Below are positions 11,724 through 25,060 of a stretch of 64,000 nucleotides of DNA, piece after piece; within the stretch, counting starts at the first letter, position 1, and each line of letters starts with the position of its first letter. The translations under genes were made by a program, and so were the position numbers. Below the pieces are notes generated by a model. The model had not been told where the DNA came from. It worked only from the letters and a program-made list of their open reading frames with translations, and ran no database searches. The stretch comes from Liquidambar formosana. Its lineage: Eukaryota; Streptophyta; Magnoliopsida; Saxifragales; Altingiaceae. The stretch spans positions 23,340,375 to 23,404,374 of the forward strand of contig CM077827.1 in assembly GCA_039720395.1 (NCBI GenBank). The letters run 5' to 3'.

Positions 11724-12205
11724 TGTCGCTATATCTACTTTATATAGCACTCAATAACAGGTCCAAGGATATACCTTAAGCAGAAGAGACGCAAGGAATT
11801 CTGTCGGTCCCTGCGTAGCCGCTGCTCGAATGGTCGCTTCTCTATTGTGAATCTAACCTCGGTGTATGCTTCTCAACGTCGTGAAAGCCATAGTGATCGC
11901 TACTAAAGTCTTCTCACGTAATCCACGCTTCCAAGTCCACTAGGTAACAATGGTGATCCTAGAGAGAGAGTACTACAGAGAGAAACTGCTGGAGACTGTT
12001 GTGTGTGTTGCAGTATCCATTACTAAGAGAGACTCTCTATATATATGTGCTGTGCTCCTATTTAAGTCCAAACCCTAGCAAGACTTTGCTTCCAATTACA
12101 ATTAGGAAACCTCATGTAAATAGGACACTTAACCACTTGGGTCCAACACCCACACATGGGTGGACCATGGGTTCGAGTCACAACCCAATGACCCATATAT
12201 TAACA
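11724..12205 (-). repeat. 3' LTR of copia element B
   Basis: Ends TGTCGCTATATC...TATTAACA on the plus strand. It is followed by the polypurine tract (minus strand GAGTGGGAGA) and homologous to 24572-25055. The first bases carry a small deletion relative to the partner LTR. Confidence 0.88.
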
Positions 12206-13279
12206 TCTCCCACTCACCCACATAGGGTGAGTTATCTCCATAATTTCTCTATCTTCCAACAGTCATCCCCTCATATAGGAAATGGAGCATGCGACCTCAT
12301 GAGAAGAATATACAACTATAAGAGCGTGAATGTTAAGTATCACCAAACTGACAAGAACACATCACTCGAAAGCATCTCACATATGCCCCAGATAATCCAT
12401 AAAACACCGACTAAGCACTCTTTAATCCCTTATATAAACATAAAAGCAGTACTATATCCCACATATGTGATATGCCCATGTCTCATATCATAACAAAATA
12501 CGACATAGACGCTATGCAACTAATGAGTCATAAAATATGGTGTAGTATCAAATCGTCTTCCCTGAGCCCTCCTGCCAATTCAATTCAACTCAAGCGCTTT
12601 CCTAGACATGCCCCTATAAGACCAAATTGTTTCCTGGACTGTGGAAAACACGCTAAAGTAGCGTCATCAAGCATCCTTTTCATGACATAGTCTCAGGTCA
12701 AAAAGGGTGTAAAGTTCGATCATGGTGATCCATGTGATTCACACAGTAATGAAGCAGGGATCCATTCATCACTCCTACCATCGATCGACATAAAGCACAT
12801 TATGGCGTTTAACTCATAAACATTAGCATATCACTATAAGTAAAAGCAAAAGAATGCCATGCGAATGTTAGTCCAGTAACTACTTAAGTGCCTAACCTGA
12901 GTTTTCCAGCCCAGTTGCTCTTTTAGCGCCTATCTAAAATCTCACATTCGACTATGAAACGGGCTACATAGAATTTGTGGAAAAATCTCCATGATCGATC
13001 TAATAGAGATCTCACTTTAGCTCAATATAAAGCGACATATAATATAGCAACTGTATATCTTGCTCACCAACTAGGCACCAAAGATATAAATGTCTCATCT
13101 TGCTCGCTAGCTCAGCACCAAGGTGAATCACCCGTGTGAGTGGGTCGATTCAAATCCCGTAACATTACAAAGATGTGTGTATAAATGATACAAACAACCC
13201 ATGAACTAAAACAAAAGGAATGAATATCATACCTCAATAATAATAATAATGTTAATCACAACTAAAATGTCTAAATATA
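12206..13279. other. Polypurine tract and 3' untranslated part of copia B
   Basis: Begins with the tract at 12206-12220 and is otherwise non-coding and homologous to the same part of element A. Confidence 0.65.
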
Positions 13280-13830
13280 TCAAATCCTATATAATCCCAT
13301 GCTCCCAATGTGAGAAAGGAAAACATCTCTAGTAATAGGCTTAGTCAAAAGATCAGCCACCATGCTGCCAGTGGAGATATGCCTCAGGATAACTTCCCCA
13401 TGCGCAACCACATCTCGAATGAAGTGAAACCCAATGTCAATGTGTTTGGATCTACCATGATACTTGGGATTCTTCACATAGGTTAGGGCTGACATACTAT
13501 CTGAATATACGACCACAACTTCCTCTGCATGAACTATAATACCTAGACTCTATAGGAACCTCCTCAACCAAACTACTTCTTGAACATCTATTGAACATAC
13601 TATGTACTCCGAATCCATTGTGAAAAGGGCTACACAAGTTTGCTTCTTGCTACACTAAGAAATGGCTCCACTTCCAAGGATAAAAGCATAACTTGAGGTG
13701 GACTTGCGCCCTAACTTCCCACCAGCCCAATCTACATCACTATATCCCCTCAGTCTCAAGTCTCCACCTTGGTAACAAAGGATAAGGTCGGTTGTTCCAC
13801 GTAGGTATCGAATTCTCTTCACTGTTTCCC
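13280..13830 (-). pseudogene. Copia B RNase H remnant
   Basis: Frame 13280-13516 has HGRSKHIDIGFHFIRDVVA and TGSMVADLLTKPITRDVF, the copia RNase H C-terminus. Upstream pieces with the STSGYVF-type core are shifted and interrupted. It is the same gene as the element A copy, independently damaged. Confidence 0.82.
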
Positions 13831-13852
13831 AATGAGCGCGTCAAGGGTCACT

Positions 13853-14934
13853 TTAAAATCGGTTGACAATACCAATTGCATAACTGATATCTAGATGCGT
13901 ACACATCATCGCGTACATCAGACTCTCTATTGCATAAGCATATAGCGTAGTGGACATCTGATTCTTTTCCTCTTCAGTCTTAGGATAATGGTCTATGGAT
14001 AAGGCACAGTTCTTTTCAATTAAAGTGTCAATGGGTTTAGAGTTATGCATGCGAAAACATTCAAGAATCTTCCAAATGTAAGTCTCTTAAGACAAATCGA
14101 GAAGCTTCTTAGAACGATCTCTAACAATCTTAACTCCTAGCACATAATTTGCTTCACCCATGTCCTTCATCTCAAAAGTAGAGGACAACCACTTCTTAGT
14201 GGCCTACTATAGACTCCATATAATTCCAAACAAGAAGGATCTCGTCAATATACAAAGAAAGGACTAAGGATTTTCCCATTTGACCATTTCAGATATACGC
14301 AATGGTTTTGTTCAATCATCTCAAAACCCACAGAGGTCATAGAATCATGAAATCTAAAATACCACTGCCTAGACGACTACTTGAGGCTATAGATGGAATG
14401 TTTAAGATGGCACACTTTGCGCTCTAGTCCCTTGACTTCAAAACCCACGGGTTAATCCATATAGATCTCTTCATCTAGTTTTCCATTGAGAAATGCGATC
14501 TTAACATCCATTTGGAAAAGTTCCAAATCCAATTGTGCGACAACAATAGCTAGGATAAGGCGAATATATATAAACATCATCACTGGGGAGAATGTATCTT
14601 CATAGTCAATACCCTCACATTGGGTATAGCCTTTCGCAACTAAGGTATGCCTTATACTTGTCGATTAAACCATCTGCCTTGTGTTTAATTTTCAAGATCC
14701 ACTTATTTCCAATGGTCTTATGCCCAACGGAAGATCAACCAACTCCCAAACCTTATTCTTGTCCATAGAGCTCATATCATCCTGTATAACAATTATCCAC
14801 TCATCTCTAGCATGAGAAGAAAGCGCTTCCTTATAAGAAGCTGGCTCATCATCTTCTTTAGGACCACATAGAAAGATATCCCCCTCAATCTTAAAATGAC
14901 AACGAGGAATATTTCCTCCTTTACTCCTGCGCAC
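13853..14934 (-). pseudogene. Copia B reverse transcriptase remnant
   Basis: Homologous base by base to 9740-10870 of element A. The frame 13853-14050 is the RT C-terminal part (TEEEKNQMSTTLYAY). 14692-14934 is the linker, with SYKEALSSHARDEWI and the word SMDKNKVWELVDLP that precedes the copia RT core. The YVDD region (about 14220-14260) is disrupted by small indels, so no catalytic frame remains. Confidence 0.8.
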
Positions 14935-14979
14935 TTGGGAATCTTGGTGGTCTTGCGGGATAATTTCCTACAAAACACC

Positions 14980-15798
14980 CTATAGGACACTCCCACTGGG
15001 TTGAAGTCCACTCCCACTATCTTCAGCGACTACAGGATGAGGAACTAATCCCCCATCCTCACTCAAAGATGGTAAGATGTCTTCACTTTCCTCTATCTCA
15101 TAAAGGTCAATATCCCTTTTAGTGTCTCTTATGCTAGGAAAATCATTCTCTATGAAATCAACATTGCGCAACTCTATTTCAGTCATTCCTCCATTAGGGT
15201 GTTCACCATACATTACATAACCTTTCGAGCTATTGGAATATCGGATAAAAACATGGTTTCTAGCTATAGGACCTAATTTCCTATACTTATGGAAAGAATT
15301 GTGAACAAAACCCACTGAACTCCAAAGGCGTAAATGCTCTAAATTAGGCTTTTTGCCATGCCACAACTCATAAGGGGTTGAGGTAACTGACTGAGAAGGC
15401 ACTCTATTTAAGATGTAGGCAATAGTCATAAAGGCATCCCCCCAAAAGGATATATGGAGATTAGCCTGTGCCATCATCAATCTAGCCATATCTAGAAGTG
15501 TTCTATTTCTTCTCTCCACCATGCCATTTTGTTGCAGGGTATTAGGAATAGTAAGTTGTCTGCGTATCTCCTTTTCTTCGCATAATTCTTTAAATTGATT
15601 GGAAAGATACTCGCGTCCTCGATCAGTCCTTAGAGCTTTCAAGCTCTTATCTATCTGATTCTCAACCTCTGCTATAAAACATTTGAAACAATCTAAAGCT
15701 TCATATTGATGAGTGATCAGATGGACATAATCATATTGCGTGTAATCATCAATAAAAGTGAGGAAATAAGAGGTGCCATGACATGCTTTAACATTCAT
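14980..15798 (-). pseudogene. Copia B integrase core
   Basis: A 272-residue frame with the DDE integrase fold: first Asp in FLTFIDDYTQYDYVHLI, second Asp in LRTDRGREYLSNQF, Glu in QQNGMVERRNRTLLDMARL. It continues with SFWGDAFMTIAYILNRVPS and TPYELWHGKKPNLEHL, a copia signature. The N-terminal zinc-binding part lies to the right (about 15800-16400) in interrupted frames. Integrase joins the cDNA to host DNA. This is the best-preserved frame of the element, but it is not linked to an intact polyprotein. Confidence 0.88.
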
Positions 15799-16405
15799 AG
15801 GTCCACAAATATCTAAGTGAATTAATTTTAATGGTTAAGTAGCTCTTCTAGCCTTACCAAAAGGCTTCCTACATGCTTTCCCAGCCAAACAAAACTCACA
15901 TACAGGTAGGTCAACCTTAGCGATTGGGCCCAAGAGGCCCGCTCGAGCTAATCTAGTCATCCTATCATATCCTATATGTCAAAGTCTAGCATGCCAAGTC
16001 ACAGAATCTATATTCTTATTAGCATTAGTAGTATAGGATAAAGAGTAAACAGAATCATCCATATCAACTTTATAGAAATTATTTTATAATAAACCATGTT
16101 CAAAAATAATTCCTCCTAAAATAATATCCAAACCATGACCACTGAAATTAAAAGAATATCCATCATCTAATAGTGCTAAAACAGAAAGTAGATTATATTG
16201 GATCCCAGGCACATATAACACATCGTGTAGAAGTAAAGTGCACCTTGTGCGCAAGTGAAGCTGATAAGAACCAACTCCAAGAGCTTCTTCACTATTACTG
16301 TTTCTTATGTAAACTCTATATGTACCAGACGGAATGCGGTAATAATCTACACACCCTACTCGATCTCACACTACATGTTTGGTTGCTCCTATGTCTATAA
16401 TCCAA

Positions 16406-17235
16406 TCAGGGAGAGAATGAGTAACTATAACATGAGAACATACAAAAATGGAGAAACTTAGGTATAGCGAATACCTGCTTCGGCTTAGTGCACTCACTGG
16501 CAAAGTGACCCATCTTGTTACAATTGTAGCACTTCACTTTGGACATATCTTTCTTCCCACCATGCTTTCCACGATGCTTGAATTTCTTGTTGCCAGCCCT
16601 TTTAGGCGCATTATTGCCAACCCCTCTAAACGCATTATTGTCAACCCCTTTAGGCATATATCTGCCTGCCCTACCCTACTTGTATTGTTTTCCTTGTCTA
16701 TTGCACCTGGGCTCATTTCCTTAATGCTTACCACTCTAGGTGATAAAGGTAGTAGCTCGGGTTGCCTTTAGGCGCTCCACCTCAAGCTCACAATGACATA
16801 AGATATCCTAGAAGTTCTTAATGTTCTCATTGTGCATCATAATCTATTTCATGTGCACCCATGAATCAGGGAGGGATCGGATAATAGCTTGCACCTATTG
16901 CTTATCAGTGAGATCATTCCCAGCAGCCTTAAGTTCTCGAATCATACTATTATCGTCCTCAGATGTTCAGTCATCGAGTGCTTGGGTTCTTTTCTATATA
17001 TCTCGAACTTTAGAACCAGACTTCTAATTCTAGTAGTAGATGTACCACCAAAGGCAATCTTTAGCTATTCCCACATTTCTTTGGCAGTTGGGTAGTTCTC
17101 ATACTCTCCAATGAGATTATCATGCATGCAGGTCAACATGGTATACCGCGCACAACGATCTTTTTTAATCAAAGCTTGATATGTTTCTTAAGCTTATGAG
17201 AATGGTTCATCATTGCATGCATATTTTTGTCTCAT
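16406..17235 (-). pseudogene. Copia B gag remnant
   Basis: The likely start is the ATG at 17235, reading MRQKYACNDEP, with stops soon after. Further on the frame gives IKKDRCARYTMLTCMHDNL and ENYPTAKEMWE, typical copia gag words, again with in-frame stops. The nucleocapsid part (16406-16657) has the zinc knuckle CYNCNKMGHFASEC (CX2CX4HX4C). Gag forms the particle that packages the RNA. The start codon lies only 14 bases from the inserted gypsy LTR. Confidence 0.8.
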
Positions 17236-18267
17236 TGTTGAGTCCCATCACTTTCATTTACTTTCTAAGATCATCTAGGATATGTGTGTCAAATTTGGTT
17301 CAATTCTAGATAGGTTTGGATAGATAATTAGAACTTTTGCGACTTGAAGGGCAATTTCGTCTTTCACTTCGTATATTTTCTAATTGACTCCGAAACTTGT
17401 TACGAATTGTTCCATGGATCTTAAAATAATGAAATAAGCCTAACTGAAGTGCCAATTTAATTATTGAATAGGTTTTGGATTGGTTCACCATATTACCCTA
17501 TAGCTAATTGACCCTTTTTCGGTTAACCGCCTTATGAAAACCTAGCCACTTGACCATTGTCACACCCCATTTTTGTCACCTTAGCTAAGGTTTATCATTT
17601 CATGTAGTTTTTCGTGTTCTTTTCAAGTCTAGCCTTTTGCATTGAGTTTCTATGGTATTGAATATCATGTGTATGAATTTTAGAGTGATTTGGAGTTCAT
17701 TTCAATAGTCAATAAGAACTTTTGTGACTTTAAGGACATAATCGTCGTCTTTTAAGTCATATACTTTCCATTTGACTTTGGAATGAGTCACAAGTTGTTC
17801 CTTTGAGTTCATATGGATATATAAAGTCTATATATAGGGTCAATTTGATGAATTAATGGTTTAAAATCAATTCGGCTCATAACGGTTCAGGTTGGCTAAA
17901 AGACCTTCTCTTGGTTCGCTCAAATTGACTCATGTGACCCACTCAATTTACTCTCATTTAACTTCAATTGGGCTTTATTTACATCCTAAACATGTTTAAA
18001 AAGGTTTAATTTTGATTTGGAAAGCATATGGCTCAACCTTGTGTGCAAACCTTAGCTTTGCGACGGTGGTGCACCATGGTTAGCCACCTTTGTAAAACCT
18101 AACCATGCACCCATGGTTAAGGAATTTTGTCCTAAAATGTCTAAAAATGTGTTCCTCATCAAACCACGATCGTTTTGGCTTTTATTTCGTCAAAATCAGA
18201 CTTAATTTGACCCCTAAAAGACTCCCGAAAGGATTAGAAGTCAAAACCAAGGCGAACTAGAAGGAAG

Positions 18268-18349
18268 CCTCGGGTAACCGTTCGGGGCTGGACGGTCAGC
18301 CGTCAAGGCACAAACGGCTAACCGTCCAGGCCTGGTTGGTCACCCGAGG
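18268..18349 (+). promoter_or_regulatory. GC-rich inverted repeat in the LTR promoter (inner solo LTR)
   Basis: Starts CCTCGGGTAACCG and ends TTGGTCACCCGAGG, with inner arms around GGTCAGCCGTC and CGGCTAACCGTCC. It lies about 190 bp upstream of the TATA box. Related copies occur in every well-preserved LTR of this family in the window. Confidence 0.65.
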
Positions 18350-18535
18350 TACTCTGTTTTCACTTAGGATTCTGACTCCTAACCCCTCTTTTGACGGATT
18401 CTTCCGCCCTTGTAAGTTGTTTCCTCCTAGGATTGAGTAAATTTGAGTTGTTTGAACACCAAGAGAGTCTCTAATAACCCTATGATCATTATTTAATAAA
18501 TTAATCTTAGCCATTGGTTTATTAGGTCAATCCCC

Positions 18536-18544
18536 TATATAAAG
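18536..18544 (+). promoter_or_regulatory. TATA box of the inner solo LTR
   Basis: TATATAAAG in an LTR position typical for the start of R, with a GC-rich inverted repeat upstream. Confidence 0.6.
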
Positions 18545-21500
18545 AACATGATATTTAGCACATAGAAGGGCCACAGATGCACTTTATACTTAAAGAGAGA
18601 GGGAGCTACGAGTTTGAGGAGTTAAAGAACATCAAAGGGAGGCTCTTTACCCCTAGGAAAGCAAGAGAATAAGGATTTTGAAGGCAAGAGAAGTTCTACA
18701 AGAGGTAAACACACTTTCAATTGCTGAAATTAGACTTTTCTCTTTCTTCTTCTTCTTCTTTCTTTATGATAGTTCTAGTGCATGTAGTAACTCCACATGT
18801 TAGTTCAATTCAATGCTCTTGTGATGTGATATGAATGATTTTAGGATGATTCATCGTTTAATATACTTAAAAAACTTTAGTTTACTAAGGTTTTGAAAGC
18901 ATTATCCTTTCCATCCATTGAAATCATATGTGTTTCATGTAGCTTATTTGCTGTGATAATTGCCATGAATTGGTGTTCCTGTTAGTTAATATACATGATA
19001 TTCATGATATTCATGATAGTTTGAGCATGTGTTAGGGTTAGTTCATGTGTTATTATGCATAATTGTGAAATTAGGGTTTCAGTAACCCTAATTTCATGCA
19101 AGTTTCATACAACATGTTTAGATTAGTTTTTTGAGTTGTTGCTCATCATGGTTGTTCTATATATGCTGCATATAATTGAATCATGTTAGGTTTACATTCA
19201 TATAATGGATTTTATAAGGTTTTTGGAGATATTATCCTTTTCTAAGGATAATTATCCTTTTCATTAAGTAAGGTTTTGCACAAGAGCTTTCCGTGATGTG
19301 TTTAAGCATGAAATCACTTCTATCGTGTTTTAGGATATATATTTTATATAGGATATGATGATTGCACCTCCCTATAATGACTTTTTTACGTGAAATTATC
19401 TTACGATAATTTTGCTTGAGAAAGCTTGTCGTAGGAAGGTCCTTTTTTCATATTTTACATAAAATATCATCTTTTTGGTTAGAATAGACCTTGTTATCAT
19501 GTTTATTGATATTATGGGATGTTCTTATGGTTGTGGGTATGCTTTTTGGTAGGTTTTTATGTATGTTAGTTAGGTCATCACATGTAGGGTTGTGTTAGGG
19601 TTTTTAGTTATTCATTATTCTTGTTATTTGCTTGATTAATGGATGATTTTAGACCTTGATGTGATTCTGTCCATATCAGTATTTTGTTCTTTTTGCATGG
19701 TTTTGAGCACGTGTAAGGGTGCAAACAGGTACAATAATTGCTTTATTGCAGATAACTTTATTGCAGATAAGATTGTTATCGCTTAAGCTTGCTATTCCTT
19801 AGAGAAAATTGCATAAGGTAAGTAGGGTATGAAGTGCCCTAATTCACTTTTCTTAATCTTTCTTTTCTCTTCTCCCTCCTAGGGTTATTTTCTAATAGAG
19901 GAATATGGTGAATTCTAAGGTTTCTTCCCACCCCTTTTTCAAAAGTTTATGTCTTTCATTGAAATCTTATTGAGAATCATTGGTCCTTGAAAATCTCTAT
20001 GGGAGGAAGCCTAAGGTTTGCCATAAGTCACTATTAGGATTTTAACCCTATTCTTTTCAAACTATGTGGACTTTGATCCATGTATTTCTGCGCATGGTAC
20101 GTAACTAGACGCTCAATTGATGTTCAAGTTCGCCCTAGGATACTAAGTATCCTATGTTTTTTCTTTTTCTTTTATTCATTTGTCCATCACATATGATTAC
20201 TAGTGAAGTAGGATGGATTTGTGATTGATTTGCATGCTGTATTTTGTTGATTGATATTGATTTACATGTAATTAAGTCATTAAATTAGCCCAATCAAATT
20301 AAGAGACCAACTCGGGCGATGTGGGTGCCTATAGGTTTTGCCCAAAACCTTCCCACATCGTAACTTAGCCCCCGAATCCAATTTTCTGGTTTTAAAGACT
20401 TTTGCCTTTCCTTTTAAAATGGAGTCATGAGGTTTTGGAAATAAAACATTTTTATGGTTCCTTTTTTCCTTAAAAAATAAGGTGACGACCCCTTTCCTTT
20501 GTTGTCTTTCACTTTCAAATGCCAAAATCTCCTGTGGGCCGTTTTCCTAGGTCCACAACCGTGGTCAGGGATTTTTAGTTCAAGAATATTCTAGACTTAT
20601 TTTACATTGAATCCTTGAAATTTTGTCTTTTGAATCACTCAAATCAGAGTTAATTTGAAGAATATATGACCTTTTGAAGTTAGGAGTTTGAAATAAGCTA
20701 GAAATCCTAAAAAACATGGAAACCTGAGTTTATTCTCGGGTGACGGGTTGGAGAGCTCCGCTTTTTTTTTTTTTGTCCTATTTTGTAGTTTTGACAGGAT
20801 TTAGACTTTTTTGCTCCGAATTTCCTTCTTCCAAAAGTGTTTTAAACCTATTGGGAAGTGATTTTAAGCTGTCCAACATCTAGGAGAATTAATAATAGCC
20901 TTAGATTAGTTTTATGGAGAATTAATCTCAACCATTGGTTCACATGGTTGGTTGGCTATAAATAAAGGCTCATTCATCAACATTAAGGACTTTTTGACTT
21001 TTGACACATCATATTCATGAGAGATGTAGGGAGAACGAATTTGCACACACCCATATCACTTTGAGAGAGCATTCTACTGCAATTTTAAAGAGGAACTAGA
21101 AGGGAATCAAGTCAAACAAGAAGGAATAACGCAGATGAAGACCTTTGCTTTAGTTGTAAGTATCTTTATTCTCCTTTTACGGTTCTTTCTTCTTTTACTC
21201 CATTCTATGCATAAATATAGCTTCGTATTGAATTAAGAATCATATATGCTCTATATTTTAGAGTGTATATGATTTGTATGATGTGAAAAGCATGCTAGAG
21301 GAGTAGGATTGTAAATTGTTTGCTAGTAGGATAGTTTCTCTCTCTAGGATAGGGATATGTTTACCCATAAAATTGGTTGATGTGTTTAGGCCATTTTCTA
21401 TTCATAGTTCAATTATATGCATGATTTTAAGCACCTTTTGTATAGGACACTTGCTGTGAAAGCTTCGTCTTTATAGGTGTATGGGTGATTATTCTTTTAG

Positions 21501-22919
21501 AAGATAATTATCATCCTTAGAGGGCGAGGTTGTGCATAGGTGCTTTCTAGAGCGTGTTTAAGTTCGCCATGAGTCTCTTTGCATCCTTAAGTATATATTT
21601 TACGTAAGTTATGTGAAGAAATTATTCATGCGGAGTGATTTCAATATGAAATTATCTCAGGATAGTTTTACTTAAGAAGGCTTACCATAAGGATGATTAT
21701 TTCACATTCTTACATAAAATATTTATCTAGTGCATCATGTTAGATTTTTTTTTCATGTTTTGGATTGTTATATGATATTTTCATCATGATAATTCATATT
21801 TGTCATGTTTTTGATAATTTTATGCATGTTAGGGTGCATGTCTAGGGCATATAGGACCATATTAGGGTTTTATTTTTATTTTCCTTTAGATTTTTATTCT
21901 TTGCATGATTAGTAGCATGTTTTAGGGATGTTTAGTATTCTGTTCAGATTTGATTTAGGTCTTCTAATGATGATTTGAGCATGAATATGTTTGGTTTGAG
22001 CATGATAATTACCCTATAGCATACATAGGGTGATTAATTGGTGATTTCCCAATGTTTTGGGATTGCTTGCATGTAGTAAGTGGTTCATGGTGAGTTCTAT
22101 TATGAATTGTTCTCTTCTCCCCCCTTGGGCTTATTCTCTTTACTTTGAATGATAACTCTTAAGTTTCTTACTTTTTCTAAAACTTCTTATTGAATAAGAG
22201 TTCTATCTCTTCTCAAATTCTATCTGTTCTTAAATTCCTTTTTTGGAAATTCTTCATTCTTTAAAACTCTTCTTTTCTTTTAATGAAAACTTAGAGTTTA
22301 TAGTTCATTGTAAAGGGAGTAACTCCTTCTCAATCAAACTATGTGGACTTTAATCCTTACATCCTTTGCATGCGAGGTATGTAGGCGATCATTTGACGTT
22401 CAAGTCCGCCCTAGAATACAAAGTATCCTGAGTTTTCTTTTCTTTTCTTTTATTGTTTCTCTCTCTTTCTATTGCTTTCTGTATCTCTCTTATTTGTTCA
22501 TGGATGTTTATAATGCTTTATGGATGTTTATAGGATGAATATGAATGGCTTATGGATGATTCTTTACATATGCATGGTGACTAATTAGGAAGTGATTGAG
22601 ATAGCCCATATAAATTCAGAAACCCATTTTGGGGCAATGTGGGTGCCTATAAGATGTTTCCTAGAACCTTCCCACATCGTAACTTAGTCTCCGAATCCTC
22701 TCTTGTTTTGTTAAGACCTGCTTTTCCTTGATCGAAGTCATGTATTTGGTTTTCAAAGGTTTTCTTTAAAAACTATTTTTATGGTTTTCCTTTTTTCCTT
22801 AAAAAAATGAGATGGTGACTCCTTGTTTGTTTGTTTTTGTGAACCTTTTTAAAAATAGATTTTTATTTATTTAAATCTCTACATCCAGGGTATCGATCAA
22901 AACCGTGGTTCACACCATC

Positions 22920-24557
22920 ACTACATTCAAGAATTACGCAAGGGTTGACATTATTATCCACACATCCATTATTTATTCAGAAAACCCGATTGAAAAAACA
23001 TTATCCCTCCCTCCAAATCGAAATAAAAAAATATTGCTATTGCTCATAATTATCTCCCAATTGTGTAGGTTAGGAGTATATTTCTCAATCGTTTTTCGAA
23101 CAAATGCGCATATTACCCACACTATTATAACAATAATAATGATAACGTGCTCCACATAAACACACGGATTCCCCTATGGAATCATTTGGTAAATATTAGA
23201 GCCTATGCTAAGAAAATTCTATATGCATAATGCATGTCGCGAAAACACATCCCCTTACATAATTCCTCCAAAATAATACATGAATAAATATATTACGTTC
23301 CCAAAAATCCTAGTACAATGGATCTATTACAATGAATAAATAAATAGGAATGCCACGCCACACATTATGCTTCAAGGAATAATCTTATACATAGAAAGCA
23401 AACAAAACACAAGCTCTATTTATATTTTACCAAAAATCCATCCATTTAATCCTACAACTAACATGCTAACACATATCAAGCAAATTGGTCTATTAAATCG
23501 ATGGTTGGGCCATGGTTAAACACATAAGGAGCGTGCCAGTGGATCTCATAAGTTAGGTAAAACGTTGGCGACAATCTAATTGCGCAACGTAATAAGAATA
23601 ATGAATCAAATTAATTAATTAATTTAATTACCACATGTAATCAAGTGGTGCATTGATAAACCAAGTCTCGTGACTCCCCCCGTGACACAAAAATACTCCC
23701 ATTTGGTCTCAAAAACAAAATTATAGCCTCTGGAAATTTTAATTTTAATTAAAATATTTTTATTTTATTTTTCGGTAAAGAAAAAATACTCAAAAATTGG
23801 TAAAATAAAAACATCCAAAAGCTATGGTGGGAGGTGCAGCACACCACAGTGTAGAATAAGCCCTAAAAATAATTCCCAAATTTTCCAGCAAGCCAAACAC
23901 CCCCTCACGAGTCCCCACGTGCGCGAGTGGGGTGGTTTTATAGTGATTTTTTCAATTTTTAATTAACTAAATATTTTCTGTTAATTAAAAAATAATTTAA
24001 AAATTACCATAAAATCAGAAATAAAGTTTTATGAATTTAGGAAAAAACGACATGCAAATCGGAGTTTTATAGCTTTCACACTCTCTCGCATTCTCCAGTA
24101 GGCGAGAAGTGGGCTTTGCTGAAAAAACACCGTTCATCATCTTCCTCAAGCCAAAATCGCAGTAGTTTCAAATGTTCACAGAGCCAACTTCGTGAGCTCA
24201 TAACTTTCACATACAATGTCGGATTTGAGCAAATTTTATGTCTATGGAAAGCCCTCGTACGAAGTTTAACAACATACCAGATTTATTAAATATTAACAAT
24301 TCTAGGTGCATTAAACTATTAGCACAAAGTTTTGGAAAAACCACAAATTCCAAAACTAAGGTTTGTGTTTTCTCTCAAAATACACGTCTGTTTTTCATGA
24401 AATTTTATGGACGTGTTCCTCACACAAAGGAGAACATGTCCATATAAAAATTTTGGGTTAAAAACCACTTTTGAAAATCAGTTTTTAAACAACCCATAAA
24501 TTATATTTTAGAGGGAGAATGCAAACCACGCGACTATAGGCCGAACCAACAACTATA
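22920..24557 (-). other. 5' leader of copia element B
   Basis: About 1.6 kb between the PBS and the insertion point next to the gag start. AT-rich, no convincing coding frame, consistent with an untranslated leader. Confidence 0.6.
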
Positions 24558-24570
24558 GGCTTTGATACCA
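24558..24570 (-). promoter_or_regulatory. Primer binding site of copia B
   Basis: Minus-strand TGGTATCAAAGCC one base from the LTR end, a one-base variant of the initiator-Met primer site. It marks 24572-25055 as the 5' LTR. Confidence 0.8.
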
Positions 24571-24571
24571 A

Positions 24572-25055
24572 TGTAAATACGCTATATCTACTTCATATAG
24601 CACTCAATAACAAGTCCGAGGACATACCTTAAGCGGAAGAGACCCAATAAACTTTGTCGGTAGTTGTTACAAGCCCCACAGTAGCCGCTGCTCGAATGGT
24701 CGCTCCTCTACTGCAAATCTGACCTCGTGTATGGTCCTCAACGTTGTGAAAGCCGTAGGGATTGCTACTAGAGTCCTCCCACGTAATCCACGCTTCCAAG
24801 TCTACTAGGCAACAACGGTGACCCTAGAGAGAGAATAGTAGAGAGAAAAACTGCTAGAGACTGTTGTGTGTGTTGTAATACCCATCACTAAGAGAGACTC
24901 TCTATATATATGTGCTCCTATTTAAGTTCAAACCCTTGCAGAACTTTGTTTCCAAGTATAGTTAGGAAACCTCATGTAAATAGGACACTTAACCACTTGG
25001 ATCCAACACCCACACGTGGACGGACCATGGGTTCAGGTCATGACCCAATGACCCA
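24572..25055 (-). repeat. 5' LTR of copia element B
   Basis: 484 bp, TGTAAATACGC to TATTAACA on the plus strand, next to the PBS on one side and TAATG on the other. Confidence 0.9.
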
Positions 25056-25060
25056 TATAT

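Larger units (their letters stand above)
17558..20557 (+). mobile_element. Inner solo LTR (3.0 kb) nested in the outer one
   Basis: Starts TGTCACACCCC and ends GGTCCACA. Target duplication is ACCAT at 17553-17557 and ACCGT at 20558-20562 (one mismatch). It has a TATA box (18536), a GC-rich hairpin upstream of it, and no coding frame. A lone LTR with flanking target copies is the product of recombination between the two LTRs of a full element. Confidence 0.82.
17250..22914 (+). mobile_element. Outer solo LTR of gypsy type inserted in copia B
   Basis: Flanked by CCATC at 17245-17249 and 22915-22919. The right end reads GTGGTTCACA like other members. 17270-17557 and 20563-22914 resemble the 5' and later parts of the LTR family (words AGAACTTTTGCGACTT and GTGGGTGCCTATAAG). 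The left end is diverged and lacks a clear TG. Without the nested insert it is about 2.66 kb. It is the oldest-looking member here. It has no internal gag-pol, hence a solo LTR. Confidence 0.7.
11724..25055 (-). mobile_element. Ty1/copia element B, both LTRs, split by nested solo LTRs
   Basis: LTRs of 482 and 484 bp bound the element. Five bases, TAATG, are repeated outside both ends (11719-11723 and 25056-25060). On the minus strand the order is 5' LTR, PBS, leader, gag, integrase, RT, RNase H, 3' LTR, which is copia order (integrase before RT). A 5.7-kb block of gypsy solo LTRs (17250-22914) lies just upstream of the gag start. Without it the element would be about 7.7 kb. All coding parts contain stops or frameshifts. 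Confidence 0.9.

Noticed and set aside
8046..12493. A plus-strand frame of about 100 codons open in both copia copies (8046-8366 and about 12170-12493), antisense to the 3' LTR and 3' UTR.
   Set aside because: The copies are recent paralogues, so shared openness is expected. Roughly a quarter of the residues differ, without a sign of amino-acid conservation.
16173..17095. Plus-strand frames opposite copia B gag (16173-16771, 16821-17095).
   Set aside because: The minus strand in this stretch encodes gag with a zinc knuckle. The plus frames look incidental.
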